Assembly (NCBI RefSeq): GCF_001269885.1
Contig: NZ_LHVH01000032.1
Coordinates: forward strand, 1-64,000
Direction: 5' to 3'
Origin: Pseudomonas kilonensis
Lineage (GTDB): Bacteria > Pseudomonadota > Gammaproteobacteria > Pseudomonadales > Pseudomonadaceae
DNA: 64,000 nucleotides
The notes beneath the pieces are model-generated. The model ran no database searches. It was not told where the DNA came from and saw only the letters and a program-made list of their open reading frames with translations. Positions 16,813 to 25,590 of this stretch are shown piece by piece (positions within the stretch are counted from its first letter, which is position 1; each line of letters begins with the position of its first letter). Made by a program: the position numbers and the translations under genes.

Positions 16813-17442
16813 TCAATTCGAGAGGCGCGGCAGGATCAGATCCTTGAGATCGGTCAGCTTGCCATGAAAAAAGTGTCCGCATTCTGCCACTTTCAGCAGC
16901 TCATGGGGACGTTGGAGCGTGTCGGACCATTCGTAAACCAGCTGCGGATCGACGACTTCGTCGGTTTCCGGCTGGATCACGGTCAACTCGCCGCCCATCG
17001 GCAAGGGCGACTGCTCGTCCAGGCGCATCACCGCTGGGGCCACCATGAACAAGTGCTTGGCCGACTGACCCTGGGCTTCCAGGCGCCCGCCCAGGCTGGC
17101 GGCGACAAAGCCGCCAAAGGAAAAACCGAACAGGGTCAGGGGTAATTGCGGGTATTTTTCCCGCAGCCATTGGGCGACAGCCTGGGCGTCGTCCACTTCG
17201 CCGGTGCCCATGTCATGAGTGCCGGCACTGGCACCCACGCCACGATAATTGAAACGCAACGTAACCAGGCCAGCATCGCGGGCAGTGCGTTGCAGGGTCG
17301 AGACCACTTTGTTGAGCATGGTCCCGCCCTGCACCGGGTTCGGGTGGCAGATCAGCGCCAGGCCACGGGGAGCCTCGCTGTCCAGGTACAAGGCTTCCAG
17401 TTGGCCCACCGGGCCATCGATGACTACAGGGGTTTCGCGCAT
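16813..17442 (-). CDS. alpha/beta hydrolase, small serine type
   Basis: A 209-residue alpha/beta hydrolase of the short KynB/YqiA-like group with HPNPVQGGTMLNKVV near the N-terminus, nucleophile elbow GFSFGG (Ser) and a final acid/His pair (VVDPQ..., GCGHFFHG). The substrate is unknown. It lies just upstream of trpS on the same strand and may share a transcript. The ATG at 17442 is used; a TTG two codons upstream is possible. zapG starts divergently 148 bases away. Confidence 0.85.
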   Translation of the reverse strand: MRETPVVIDGPVGQLEALYLDSEAPRGLALICHPNPVQGGTMLNKVVSTLQRTARDAGLVTLRFNYRGVGASAGTHDMGTGEVDDAQAVAQWLREKYPQLPLTLFGFSFGGFVAASLGGRLEAQGQSAKHLFMVAPAVMRLDEQSPLPMGGELTVIQPETDEVVDPQLVYEWSDTLQRPHELLKVAECGHFFHGKLTDLKDLILPRLSN

Positions 17443-17589
17443 AAGCAAGGGAAAGAACTCCGTGACCTCGAATTGGGTCGACTCGTCTAGCTAAAGTCTG
17501 TGCCTGGCATGATTGCGATGTTCTTCGCGGTATACAGCGCAGGTCCGAGCCGTTAACGTAAAGCAAAGCCGTTTATAGAGGAAGGACTC

Positions 17590-18024
17590 GTGGAACACTC
17601 GCTCTTAGTTTGGTTGTTGCCGACTCTTGCCCTGGTTGCCGGTGTCGCCATTGGATTCCTGCTTGCCCGACTGCTGCCCAACGCGGTGCCCAACAGCACG
17701 CAACGTCAGCTGGACGACATTCAGGAACGTTTCGACAGTTATCAGAATGAAGTGGTCACCCACTTCAACAGCACCGCGTCCCTGGTGAAAAAACTCACCC
17801 AGAGCTACCAGGAAGTCCAGGATCATTTGTCCGAGGGTGCCAATCGCCTGGCCCTGGACGAGCAGACTCGCCAACGCCTGTTGGCCGCCCTGCAAGCCGA
17901 TTCGGCACAGACGCCACGGGAACGCCTGACCCCGCCAAAGGATCAGGAACCGCCCCGGGACTACGCCCCCAAGGCCCCGAATTCGCCCGGCATGCTCGAT
18001 GAGCATTACGGTTTGAAGAAGTAA
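17590..18024 (+). CDS. zapG: ZapG/YhcB family inner-membrane protein (DUF1043)
   Basis: A 144-residue protein with one N-terminal membrane helix (LVWLLPTLALVAGVAIGFLL) followed by a coiled coil (about 35-100) and a disordered proline-rich tail. It belongs to the DUF1043 family, whose E. coli member links cell-wall synthesis and division. It starts with GTG after GAAGGA. Confidence 0.9.
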   Translation: MEHSLLVWLLPTLALVAGVAIGFLLARLLPNAVPNSTQRQLDDIQERFDSYQNEVVTHFNSTASLVKKLTQSYQEVQDHLSEGANRLALDEQTRQRLLAALQADSAQTPRERLTPPKDQEPPRDYAPKAPNSPGMLDEHYGLKK

Positions 18025-18040
18025 TTTCCAGGCAACACCT

Positions 18041-18078
18041 AAAAGCCCGCCCGATCACATGATCGGGCGGGCTTTTTT
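18041..18078 (+). terminator. terminator of zapG
   Basis: AAAAGCCCGCCCGATCA / TGATCGGGCGGGCTTTTTT; a long GC-rich stem then six T. Confidence 0.9.
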
Positions 18079-18099
18079 ATTGCCTCAAGAAAATCCCCC

Positions 18100-18189
18100 T
18101 GTGGGAGCGAGCTTGCTCGCGATGACGCCTGCACATCCAACATCACCGTCTCAGACACACCGCCATCGCGAGCAAGCTTTGCTCCCACA
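18100..18189. repeat. REPIN
   Basis: Two inverted REP units between zapG and the OmpA-family gene. Confidence 0.87.
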
Positions 18190-18236
18190 AATCTCCTCAC
18201 CACAAGGGGCTGCATCAGGCGGATAGAAACTGACTG

Positions 18237-18272
18237 ACAAAAAAAGGGCCCTGTTTCCAGAGCCCCCTTTTC
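18237..18272 (-). terminator. terminator of the OmpA-family gene
   Basis: On the minus strand GGGCTCTG-GAAA-CAGGGCCC then TTTTTTT, 17 bases past the stop. Confidence 0.82.
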
Positions 18273-18288
18273 ATTTACCGCCCAGCGC

Positions 18289-19023
18289 TTACGGGTACTG
18301 CTGGTAAGTCTGGCCCTGCTGCTGCGGCGCCTGGTACTGCTGGCCGGGAATGGCCTTGAGGTTGACCTCGACACGACGGTTTTGCGCACGGCCATTGACG
18401 TCTCCGTTGCTGGCCACCGGGTTGTCCGGGCCGGCGCCACGGGCCGACAGGTTGGCACCGCTCACGCCCTGGGACGTCAGGTAGGTCGCCACGCTCTGCG
18501 CACGACGCTGGGACAGGTCCATGTTGTGCTGGCGGCTGCCGGTGCTGTCGGTGTAGCCGACGATTTCGATCTGGTTCTGGTTGAACTCCTTGAGGGAGTT
18601 GGCCAGGTTGTTCAGGGGCTGGTAGAAGCTGGAGGCGATGTTCGCCGAGTCGGTGGCGAAGGTGATGTTGCCCGGCATGATCAGCTTGATCTGGTCGCCC
18701 TGGCGCTGCACTTCAACGCCGGTATTGGCCATGCTCGCGCGCAGCTTCTTTTCCTGCTGGTCGGCGTAGTAGCCGTAACCGGCCGCGGAAGCCCCCACCA
18801 CCGCTGCACCGATCAACGCACCCTTGCCACGGTTATCGTGACCGATGGCCGCACCGGCCAACGCACCCGCCAGTGCACCGAGGCCGCCGTACTTGGCGGT
18901 TTTGCTCATGCCCGACGATTCGGTAGAGGCCTGGCCCTGGTTGTCATAGGGGTTAGGCGACGCACAGCCGGACAACAAGGCCACGGCAGTTACGACAACG
19001 ATCAAGCGACGCGAGGTGAACAT
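18289..19023 (-). CDS. OmpA-family lipoprotein (YiaD-like)
   Basis: A 244-residue outer-membrane lipoprotein with lipobox LSGC (Cys20), a glycine-zipper segment (about 45-90: GGLGALAGALAGAAIG, GALIGAAVVGASAAGYGYY) and an OmpA-like peptidoglycan-binding domain (about 110-225, with YTDSTGSRQHNMDLSQRRA and NRRVEV). The end is Gln/Tyr rich. Probably an envelope-stability factor. Transcribed alone. Confidence 0.9.
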   Translation of the reverse strand: MFTSRRLIVVVTAVALLSGCASPNPYDNQGQASTESSGMSKTAKYGGLGALAGALAGAAIGHDNRGKGALIGAAVVGASAAGYGYYADQQEKKLRASMANTGVEVQRQGDQIKLIMPGNITFATDSANIASSFYQPLNNLANSLKEFNQNQIEIVGYTDSTGSRQHNMDLSQRRAQSVATYLTSQGVSGANLSARGAGPDNPVASNGDVNGRAQNRRVEVNLKAIPGQQYQAPQQQGQTYQQYP

Positions 19024-19175
19024 GAAGATGCTCCTGGGTTTTCAGTCTGAATGCCAAAGTGTAGGCAATCGACTCTGGCAGGCGTTGGAACGCGGCAATC
19101 GTTAAAAATTCCGTCGCGCTGCGTCGCGCTTCGCCCGGCTGACCAATAAGAATTCGTCGTCCGGGCGAACGCCCC

Positions 19176-20351
19176 TCACCCCTGCGCCAGACAGCGGCTC
19201 ACGCCCCGGACAATCATCTCCACTTCCCGTCCATCGATCGTCAACGGCGGCAGCAGGCGGATGGTCTGGCCCCGAGTGATATTGATCAGCAGGCCGTGGT
19301 CCCGGGCGGCACGAAGGGCCAGGTCGCGGATCGGTTGCTTGAGTTCGATGCCGATCATCAAACCCTGGCCGCGAATCGCCAAGACATTCGGATTGTCCGC
19401 CAACTCGGCCCGCAGCCGGCTCAGCAACTGTTGGCCCTGATGCCTGGCGTTGTCCACCAGCGCTTGTTGCTCAATGATGTCCAGCACCGTGCAGCCGACC
19501 CGACAGGCCAGCGGATTACCGCCGAACGTACTGCCATGGCTGCCAGGGGTAAACAGCTCGGCTGCCTTGCCTCGCGCCAGGCAGGCCCCAATGGGCACAC
19601 CGTTGCCCAGGCCTTTGGCGAGGGTCATGACGTCCGGCACGATGCCCTCGTGCTGGAACGCGAACCATTGGCCGGTACGACCGATACCGGTCTGGATCTC
19701 GTCGAGCATCAACAGCCAGGCGCGCCGGCTGCACAACTGCCGCAAGGCCTTGAGGTAACCCGGCGGGGCGATTTGCACACCGCTCTCGCCCTGGATCGGC
19801 TCCACCAGTACCGCGACGATGCGCTCGGCATGAGCCTGCTGGATCGCTTCCAACGCCGCGAGATCGCCGAACGGCACCTTGATGAAATCCCCCGGCAACC
19901 GGTTGTAGCCCAGCCGCACGGACGGGCCGTCACTGGCGCACATCGTGCCCAATGTGCGCCCGTGGAACGCATTGTCCATGACCACCACCAACGGCTGCTC
20001 GATGCCCTTGTGCCAACCATAGAGGCGCGCCAGTTTCAGTGCGGTTTCGTTGGCCTCGGCGCCTGAGTTGTTGAAAAACGCCCGCTCCAGCCCCGACAGC
20101 TGAGTGAGCTTTTGTGCCAGGCGTTGTTGCCAATCGATGCTGTACAGGTTGGACGTGTGCAACAGCAGGCCGGCCTGCTCGCTGATGGCGGCCACCAGTC
20201 GCGGGTGGGAGTGGCCGACATTGGTCACCGCCACGCCCGCCACCGCATCGAGGTATTCGCGGCCGTCCTGGTCCCACAGGCGCGTCCCCAAGCCATGGGT
20301 GAAACTCAGCGCCAGGGGTTGGTAAGTGGTCATCAGGCAGGCAGCGGTCAT
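19176..20351 (-). CDS. class III aminotransferase, ArgD-like
   Basis: PLP-dependent aminotransferase of 391 residues, the size of acetylornithine aminotransferase. The PLP Lys lies in MTLAKGLGNGVPIGACLAR and the cofactor-binding Asp in MLDEIQTGIGRTG. No other arginine gene is near and a LysR gene is divergent, so this may be a catabolic or accessory paralogue rather than the biosynthetic ArgD. The ATG at 20351 has GGAG nine bases upstream, better than the ATG five codons earlier. Confidence 0.82.
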   Translation of the reverse strand: MTAACLMTTYQPLALSFTHGLGTRLWDQDGREYLDAVAGVAVTNVGHSHPRLVAAISEQAGLLLHTSNLYSIDWQQRLAQKLTQLSGLERAFFNNSGAEANETALKLARLYGWHKGIEQPLVVVMDNAFHGRTLGTMCASDGPSVRLGYNRLPGDFIKVPFGDLAALEAIQQAHAERIVAVLVEPIQGESGVQIAPPGYLKALRQLCSRRAWLLMLDEIQTGIGRTGQWFAFQHEGIVPDVMTLAKGLGNGVPIGACLARGKAAELFTPGSHGSTFGGNPLACRVGCTVLDIIEQQALVDNARHQGQQLLSRLRAELADNPNVLAIRGQGLMIGIELKQPIRDLALRAARDHGLLINITRGQTIRLLPPLTIDGREVEMIVRGVSRCLAQG

Positions 20352-20450
20352 GGCATCAAGCTCCATTTGGTTGGTTTTTTCCAGTATGGTTAGCCACCAA
20401 GGCTGGATAAACGCTGCTTTACTTCAATCATTTAAAAGCTGAGCTTGATA

Positions 20451-21368
20451 ATGGACCTGTTCCAGGCGATGACCGTTTACGTGAAGGTGGTGGAAACCGG
20501 AAGCCTGACGGCGGCGGCCCAGGCGTGCGAAATGTCCACCACCATGGTGGGCAATCATCTTCGTGCACTGGAGCAACGTCTCGGCGTGCGCTTGATCAAC
20601 CGTACGACGCGGCGCCAGCGCCTGACTGAGTTCGGCTCGACCTACTACCAACGCTGCCTGGAAGTGCTGGGGCTGGTGGCCGATTCCGAGCGCCTGGCCG
20701 AACAGACCCAGGGCGAGCCCAACGGCACCCTGCGCATCACCGCGCCCCTGACCTTCGGCTCCGAACGCCTCGCGCCGGCGCTGGCTGAATTCAGCCAGCG
20801 CTTCGCCCAGGTCAAGCTCGACGTGGTGCTGACCAACCAGCGCCTGGACCTGCTCGAACATGGATTCGACGTCGCTATCCGCCTCGGCCATCCCGACCCG
20901 AAACTGATTGCCCGCCCGTTGGTGGACTACACCCTGACCATCTGCGCCTCCCCTGCTTACCTGGCACGGCGAGGCACGCCGGAACAACCCGTCGACCTGC
21001 AACAGCACGATTGCCTGTCGTTCGCCTATTTGGCAGGGGATGACTGGCGCTTCGCCCAGGATCTCTGGCCGATCAACGGCCCGGAAGGCGAGATCAAGGT
21101 CCCGGTAAACGGCCCGATGCTGATCAACAGCTCCTCGGGCCTGCATCGCGCCGCCCTGGCCGGGATGGGCGTGGTGATGCTACCCGATGCGCTGGTGGCC
21201 CAGGACCTGAAGGATGGTCACCTGGTGGCGTTGTTGCAGGACTACCAGTTGCCCCATCGCCCAATGAGCCTGATGTACGCGCAGGATCGCTATCGCTTGC
21301 CGAAACTGCGCCATTTTGTCGAGTTCGCGCTGGAGAAATGGGGCAAACACCCAACCCCAGCCGAATGA
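20451..21368 (+). CDS. LysR-family transcriptional regulator
   Basis: A 305-residue LysR regulator: winged helix at 1-60 (MTVYVKVVETGSLTAAAQACEMSTTMVGNHLRALE) and a substrate-binding domain of the PBP2_CrgA-like type (about 90-300). It is divergent from the aminotransferase across 99 bases, so that gene is the likely target; the ligand is unknown. Confidence 0.9.
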   Translation: MDLFQAMTVYVKVVETGSLTAAAQACEMSTTMVGNHLRALEQRLGVRLINRTTRRQRLTEFGSTYYQRCLEVLGLVADSERLAEQTQGEPNGTLRITAPLTFGSERLAPALAEFSQRFAQVKLDVVLTNQRLDLLEHGFDVAIRLGHPDPKLIARPLVDYTLTICASPAYLARRGTPEQPVDLQQHDCLSFAYLAGDDWRFAQDLWPINGPEGEIKVPVNGPMLINSSSGLHRAALAGMGVVMLPDALVAQDLKDGHLVALLQDYQLPHRPMSLMYAQDRYRLPKLRHFVEFALEKWGKHPTPAE

Positions 21369-21384
21369 TGTTGTGGACAAGCCC

Positions 21385-21518
21385 TTGTGGCGAGGGGATT
21401 TATCCCCGCTGGGTCGCGTAGCGGCCCCAAAAATCATCAACCCGACTCACCTGCGATGTGAACCGACAGCTTTGGGGTTGCTGCGCAACCCAGCGGGGAT
21501 AAATCCCCTCGCCACAAA
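21385..21518. repeat. inverted repeat of the GGCGAGGGGATTTATCCCCGCTGGG type
   Basis: Outer arms TTGTGGCGAGGGGATTTATC (21385-) and its reverse complement at 21500-21518 enclose inner arms CCCCGCTGGGT / ACCCAGCGGGG. This is a second repeat family, different in sequence from the GTGGGAGCG REPs; another copy is at 33726-33880. Confidence 0.85.
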
Positions 21519-21632
21519 AGCGTGCCCTGGCTTGGCTGGACGTCGCTACCCCGCTAGTGACCCCGCCCCCCATCAACTACTCTTCCTCCTTGGACGCGCA
21601 TTTTGATATCAAGGCTGATTGAGGGAACAACG

Positions 21633-22646
21633 ATGGGAGATGCCTCGAACATCGACATGCTGCGGTTCGACCTGTCCGATCTGGACGAAGGCGTACTGCA
21701 CACCATCCTGGAACTGGTCAGCGATGGCATCTGGGACTGGAATGCCAACACAGGCTTCGTCTACCGCAACCCCGGCTGGTACACGATGCTTGGCTACCTG
21801 CCCCACTCACTGGACAACACTGTGCTGACCTGGGAGAGCGTGATCCACCCGGATGACTACCCACGGGTCATGGCGTTGTTCGACGATTACCTGGAACACC
21901 GATCCCACGTCTATCAAGCCGAATACCGCTGCCGCACCCACGACGGTTCCTATATCTGGATCGAGGATCGCGGCTACGTGATCGCCCGCAACCCGGACGG
22001 CACGGTGGCGCGCATGATCGGCGCCCATCGCAGCATCGATGACAAGAAGCGCCTGTTCGAACAGCTGGAGCGGCGCAACACATCCCTGGAAGCCATCATC
22101 GAGGAACGCACCCGCGAGCTGTCTCGGGTCAACCATCAGTTGCAGATCCAGCTCGACGAGAACCGCAGGCTTGCCGAAACCGACTCCCTGACGCGGGTCG
22201 CCAACCGTTATCGCCTGGACCAGGCGCTGCCACTGGCCTGTGAGCGCGCACAGCGTTTCCGCGAGCCGCTGTCGCTGATCGCCATGGACGTGGATGATTT
22301 CAAGGACATCAACGATCGCTACGGCCATGCCTTTGGCGACGCAGCGTTGATACAAGTGGTGCAGAGCGTCAAGCGCTGCGAGCGCGACGGCGATTTGCTG
22401 GTGCGCTGGGGCGGTGACGAATTCATCATGATCTTGCCCAACACCACCCTGGCCGATGCTCGCCTGCTGGCGGAAAGCATTCGCCGGGGCCTGTCCGACC
22501 TGCTGCCAGTGGGCGACTTCCAGATCACCATGAGTTTTGGCGTGGTGCAGCGGTTCGAGGATGAACAGCAGGCAGCGTTGCTGCATCGGGCGGACCAGGC
22601 GCTGTATCGCTCCAAGCTGTCGGGCAAGAATGTGATTTGTGAATGA
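21633..22646 (+). CDS. PAS-GGDEF diguanylate cyclase
   Basis: A 337-residue soluble protein: an N-terminal PAS fold of PAS_3 type (about 25-150; WDWNANTGFVYRNPGWYTMLGY, then the PAC part YRCRTHDGSYIWIEDRG), a short coiled linker (about 150-185) and a GGDEF domain (about 190-335). The active motif RWGGDEF is intact and an I-site RDGD lies five residues before GGDEF, so it should make c-di-GMP with product inhibition. There is no membrane segment. GAGGGAAC precedes the ATG. Confidence 0.92.
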   Translation: MGDASNIDMLRFDLSDLDEGVLHTILELVSDGIWDWNANTGFVYRNPGWYTMLGYLPHSLDNTVLTWESVIHPDDYPRVMALFDDYLEHRSHVYQAEYRCRTHDGSYIWIEDRGYVIARNPDGTVARMIGAHRSIDDKKRLFEQLERRNTSLEAIIEERTRELSRVNHQLQIQLDENRRLAETDSLTRVANRYRLDQALPLACERAQRFREPLSLIAMDVDDFKDINDRYGHAFGDAALIQVVQSVKRCERDGDLLVRWGGDEFIMILPNTTLADARLLAESIRRGLSDLLPVGDFQITMSFGVVQRFEDEQQAALLHRADQALYRSKLSGKNVICE

Positions 22647-22750
22647 GCTCCGACCGTGACAACACCGCCCGCGTCCAATAGATTAGGCGACCGGAAAAAA
22701 GCTCAATGCCTTTCTCGCCTCATCCCGCTAACAGAAGTAGTGAAATTTCA

Positions 22751-23455
22751 ATGTCCGATTCCAACACCGCTGAATCCGTAGTCACCCTGTCGTCCAAAGC
22801 GGAATACGAAAACTCCATCAATCTTTCACAGCATCTGCCCCAGGCTAAAACCATCAGCGAAATGGTCCTCGATGCGTTCCAGTCGAACCGCGAAAGCGAC
22901 CAGATCCGCGAACTGCGCAACGCCATCCGCCAGGCTCACGATGCCTTCGACGACGACAAGGCCTACGAACTGATGGGCCAGCTCAAACAACTCAAGGACG
23001 CCGAAGCCGCCGATTTCGCGGCCCTGGAAGACCTGAGCAGCCGCTTCCCGATCAGCCGCATCCTCTCCAGCTACAAGGACGACCCGTCGTTCCAGGAGCT
23101 GGTCTACGGCCTGGCCCTGACAGTGCTGAACCAGACCCACCAGGCCATCAGCAACCCGAGCGGCAGCAAGGGCAAGGCCTCGCGGGCCAAGAAGGAAGCC
23201 GAAGTGTTTGTCATCAGCAAGGACGGCATCAGCGTCACCCTGCCCCTGCGCACACCACGCTCCAAGCCGAACGTCGACCGCGAGGCCTTCGAGTTCCTGG
23301 GCTTCAACTTCGTCGGCGAAGGCGACGAAGCCGAGCTGGAAAGCGAAACCTTCCTGGACAACGACGGCACCGAACAACCGGCCACCCGCAAAGGCATCGT
23401 CACCGCCCTGCAACAGCAGAAAGCCTTCGACGGCTACAGCATCGCCCAGCAATAA
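22751..23455 (+). CDS. uncharacterised protein, no family recognised
   Basis: The 234-residue acidic product has no signal peptide or membrane helix. It has a helical, charged N-terminal half (AKTISEMVLDAFQSNRESDQIRELRNAIRQAHDAFDDDKAYELM, about 35-75), a Lys-rich linker (GSKGKASRAKKEAE, about 138-151) and a beta-like C-terminal part (VISKDGISVTLPLRTPRSKPNVDREAFEFLGFNFVGEGD). An ATG at 22706 would add 15 residues. It sits between the diguanylate cyclase and a terminator; spacing does not suggest an operon. No function is proposed. Confidence 0.75.
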   Translation: MSDSNTAESVVTLSSKAEYENSINLSQHLPQAKTISEMVLDAFQSNRESDQIRELRNAIRQAHDAFDDDKAYELMGQLKQLKDAEAADFAALEDLSSRFPISRILSSYKDDPSFQELVYGLALTVLNQTHQAISNPSGSKGKASRAKKEAEVFVISKDGISVTLPLRTPRSKPNVDREAFEFLGFNFVGEGDEAELESETFLDNDGTEQPATRKGIVTALQQQKAFDGYSIAQQ

Positions 23456-23461
23456 GCCCAT

Positions 23462-23482
23462 GTGGGAGCGAGCTTGCTCACA
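23462..23482 (+). repeat. single REP remnant
   Basis: TGTGGGAGCGAGCTTGCTCA without an inverted partner. Confidence 0.7.
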
Positions 23483-23506
23483 CAGAAGTCCAAAGTAATA
23501 CGCATT

Positions 23507-23539
23507 AAAAAGCCCCGCGCTTCTCTCGAAGGCGGGGCT
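23507..23539. terminator. terminator, left member of a 33 bp identical pair
   Basis: AGCCCCGC-(loop)-GCGGGGCT preceded by AAAAA. The 33 bases are identical to 24303-24335; the pair brackets the toxin-antitoxin module. Can end the upstream gene (+) and higA (-). Confidence 0.85.
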
Positions 23540-23560
23540 GTTTTCATGGATAAGAGCTGA

Positions 23561-23875
23561 TCAAACAGCACCAAGCCGTTCGACCATATCTGGAAACTTC
23601 TCGACCAGTTTGATCAACAAAGCCGCCTGGGCGTTAGGCTTGGACTTCTCCTGCTCCCAGTTCCTGAGTGTACCTGGACTGGTCCTGATGCTCTTGGCGA
23701 AAACGGCTTGAGACATGTGGAGCTTGTCGCGCAACGCCACGATTTCCTGGGCAGACACCTCGGGAACCGGTTTGTCTTCAATCGATATCTGGCGAAGGGT
23801 AATCTTGCCCTCCCGGTGAGCGGCCATCTCCTCGACGCCTTGCATCATCTCGGCAAACAGATCGCGCTTTTTCAT
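23561..23875 (-). CDS. higA: HigA2-like antitoxin, HTH XRE family
   Basis: A 104-residue antitoxin resembling Vibrio HigA2 in plan: an N-terminal toxin-neutralising part (DLFAEMMQGVEEMAAHREGKITLR) and a C-terminal helix-turn-helix (about 45-100: LRDKLHMSQAVFAKSIRTSPGTLRNWEQEKSKPN). The ATG overlaps the toxin stop by four bases, the toxin-first order typical of HigBA. It should also repress the module. Confidence 0.9.
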   Translation of the reverse strand: MKKRDLFAEMMQGVEEMAAHREGKITLRQISIEDKPVPEVSAQEIVALRDKLHMSQAVFAKSIRTSPGTLRNWEQEKSKPNAQAALLIKLVEKFPDMVERLGAV

Positions 23876-24216
23876 AAGGTACCTCGTACTTTCAACTCAG
23901 CTTCTATGGCGCGCTTGAGCGTTTTCTCTTGCTCGGAAGTCAGGTTTTCCAGCTCATCCTTGTCATATATCGCAAACATCCAGAACTGACGATCGTTCAT
24001 GAGCCAATAGTAAATAACGCGCAACCCGCCTCGCTTCCCTTTACCACGACGTTCATCGAACCAGCGCAGCTTACGAAAGCCGCCGGTACGTGGCATGACG
24101 TCACCAACCTCTGGATGCTGCAGCATATAGGACTGAAGCAGGCGATACTCATCATCAGTCAGGTAATGGCCAACCGTGTCGGTGAATGTAGTCGTTTCAA
24201 AAAATAGGGTACGCAT
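23872..24216 (-). CDS. higB: HigB2-like RelE-superfamily toxin
   Basis: The 114-residue toxin matches the HigB2 type: TVGHYLTDDEYRLLQSYMLQHPEVGDVMPRTGG, then GKGKRGGLRVIYYW and the YDKDELENLT tail. Family members are ribosome-dependent mRNA endonucleases. The ATG at 24216 is preferred over one nine codons upstream because an inverted repeat that looks like an operator would otherwise lie inside the gene. Confidence 0.88.
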   Translation of the reverse strand: MRTLFFETTTFTDTVGHYLTDDEYRLLQSYMLQHPEVGDVMPRTGGFRKLRWFDERRGKGKRGGLRVIYYWLMNDRQFWMFAIYDKDELENLTSEQEKTLKRAIEAELKVRGTL

Positions 24217-24222
24217 GGCAGA

Positions 24223-24247
24223 AACTATAGGCAAATTGCGCATAGTT
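24223..24247 (-). promoter_or_regulatory. candidate HigA operator
   Basis: Inverted repeat AACTAT (24223-24228) / ATAGTT (24242-24247), seven bases upstream of the chosen toxin start, where autoregulation by the antitoxin is expected. Short and only inferred. Confidence 0.4.
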
Positions 24248-24302
24248 CAACAAACCATAATCTATTGCGACGAATGACAGCCAATCCACACCTCACCTCA
24301 AC

Positions 24303-24342
24303 AAAAAGCCCCGCGCTTCTCTCGAAGGCGGGGCTTTTTTTG
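24303..24342. terminator. terminator, right member of the identical pair
   Basis: The same 33 bases as 23507-23539 followed by TTTTTTT, 13 bases past the cyoE stop. With AAAAA on one side and T7 on the other it can act on both strands and probably ends the cyo operon. Confidence 0.85.
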
Positions 24343-24355
24343 CAGCGTCTGAAGC

Positions 24356-25243
24356 TTAAGGCGCGTAGGTCAGCAGCAGCTCACTTGGCACCTTGAAGTC
24401 CAGGGACATCATGACGCTCAGGGCGGTGATGGTGAAGATCGAGAACACAAACAGCTTGCGTGCCCAGACCGTGTCATCCACCGCCTTGTAGCCAGTCCAG
24501 GCCATGTACAGCCAGTACATGCCCATGGCAGCGGCGACGGCGAGGTAGCTCATGCCGGCGTAGCCGCTGAAGGTCAGCATCAAGGTCGCCACCAGGAAGG
24601 CCAGGATGTAGAGCAGGATGTGCTTCTTGGCCACGCGGATGCCGCGCTTGACCGGCAATACCGGGATCGAGGCCGCCAGGTAGTCGTTGAAGCGGAAGAT
24701 CGCGATGGCATAGGAATGCGGCATCTGCCACAGGCTGAACATCACCAGCAGCGTCAGCGCCGCCATGTCGAAGCTGTTGCTCACCGCTACGTAGCCGATC
24801 ACTGGCGGCATCGCCCCCGACAGGCTGCCCACCAGCGTGCCGTGGACCGACTTGCGCTTGAGGTACAGGCTGTAGAGGCCGACGTAGATGACAAAACCGA
24901 TCACCGCGAACAACGCCGCCAACGGGTTGGCCACCCAGTACAGCAGCGCCACGCCGGCCACGCCCAGCACCGTGGCGAATGCCAGGGCCAGTTGCACCGG
25001 AATCAGGCCCTGGACCAGCGCCCGATTCTTGGTGCGTTCCATCTTGATATCGATGTCGCGGTCGATGCAGTTGTTGAACACGCAACCGGACGCCACCACC
25101 AGGGAAGTGCCGATCATCGCCGCCAGGAAGATGGCCAGATCGACATGCCCTTTCGAGGCCAGGAAAAAACCGCCTGCCACAGAAAGCACGTTACCGAAAA
25201 TGATCCCCGGCTTGGTGATTTGGATAAAGTGCTTCAGGGACAT
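24356..25243 (-). CDS. cyoE: protoheme IX farnesyltransferase (haem O synthase)
   Basis: Polytopic membrane prenyltransferase that makes haem O for cytochrome bo3. The 295-residue product has the prenyl-diphosphate/Mg motif NNCIDRDIDIKMERTKNR and about eight to nine hydrophobic helices. The ATG at 25243 follows GAGGAAAG; the longer frame runs into cyoD. Last gene of cyoABCDE. Confidence 0.95.
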   Translation of the reverse strand: MSLKHFIQITKPGIIFGNVLSVAGGFFLASKGHVDLAIFLAAMIGTSLVVASGCVFNNCIDRDIDIKMERTKNRALVQGLIPVQLALAFATVLGVAGVALLYWVANPLAALFAVIGFVIYVGLYSLYLKRKSVHGTLVGSLSGAMPPVIGYVAVSNSFDMAALTLLVMFSLWQMPHSYAIAIFRFNDYLAASIPVLPVKRGIRVAKKHILLYILAFLVATLMLTFSGYAGMSYLAVAAAMGMYWLYMAWTGYKAVDDTVWARKLFVFSIFTITALSVMMSLDFKVPSELLLTYAP

Positions 25244-25254
25244 CCGGACTTTCC

Positions 25255-25590
25255 TCAGTGCGCCATCATGTTGGTGTGGATGCTGAACATGATCCACAAC
25301 GACAGGCCGACCAGCAGGACAATCACGATCGCGGCAAAGACAAACGCGACCACGTTGTTACGTTGGGCGGCGGAGCGGTCCAGGTGCAGGAAGTACACCA
25401 GGTGCACCAGTACCTGGACCACGGCGAAGATCAGGATGATCCACAGGGTCAGGCTCTTGGGCAGCGACGGGTACATCACCAGGCCGAACGGGATGACGGT
25501 CAGGATCACCGACAGGATGAAACCGATGGCGTAGGACTTGACGCTGCCGTGGCCGGCGTCATGGCCATCATGGGAATGTGCGTTAGCCAT
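25255..25590 (-). CDS. cyoD: cytochrome bo3 oxidase subunit IV
   Basis: The 111-residue product has three transmembrane helices and a His/Asp-rich start (MANAHSHDGHDAGHG). It assists assembly of the CuB centre in subunit I. It directly abuts cyoC and is 11 bases before cyoE. Confidence 0.95.
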   Translation of the reverse strand: MANAHSHDGHDAGHGSVKSYAIGFILSVILTVIPFGLVMYPSLPKSLTLWIILIFAVVQVLVHLVYFLHLDRSAAQRNNVVAFVFAAIVIVLLVGLSLWIMFSIHTNMMAH

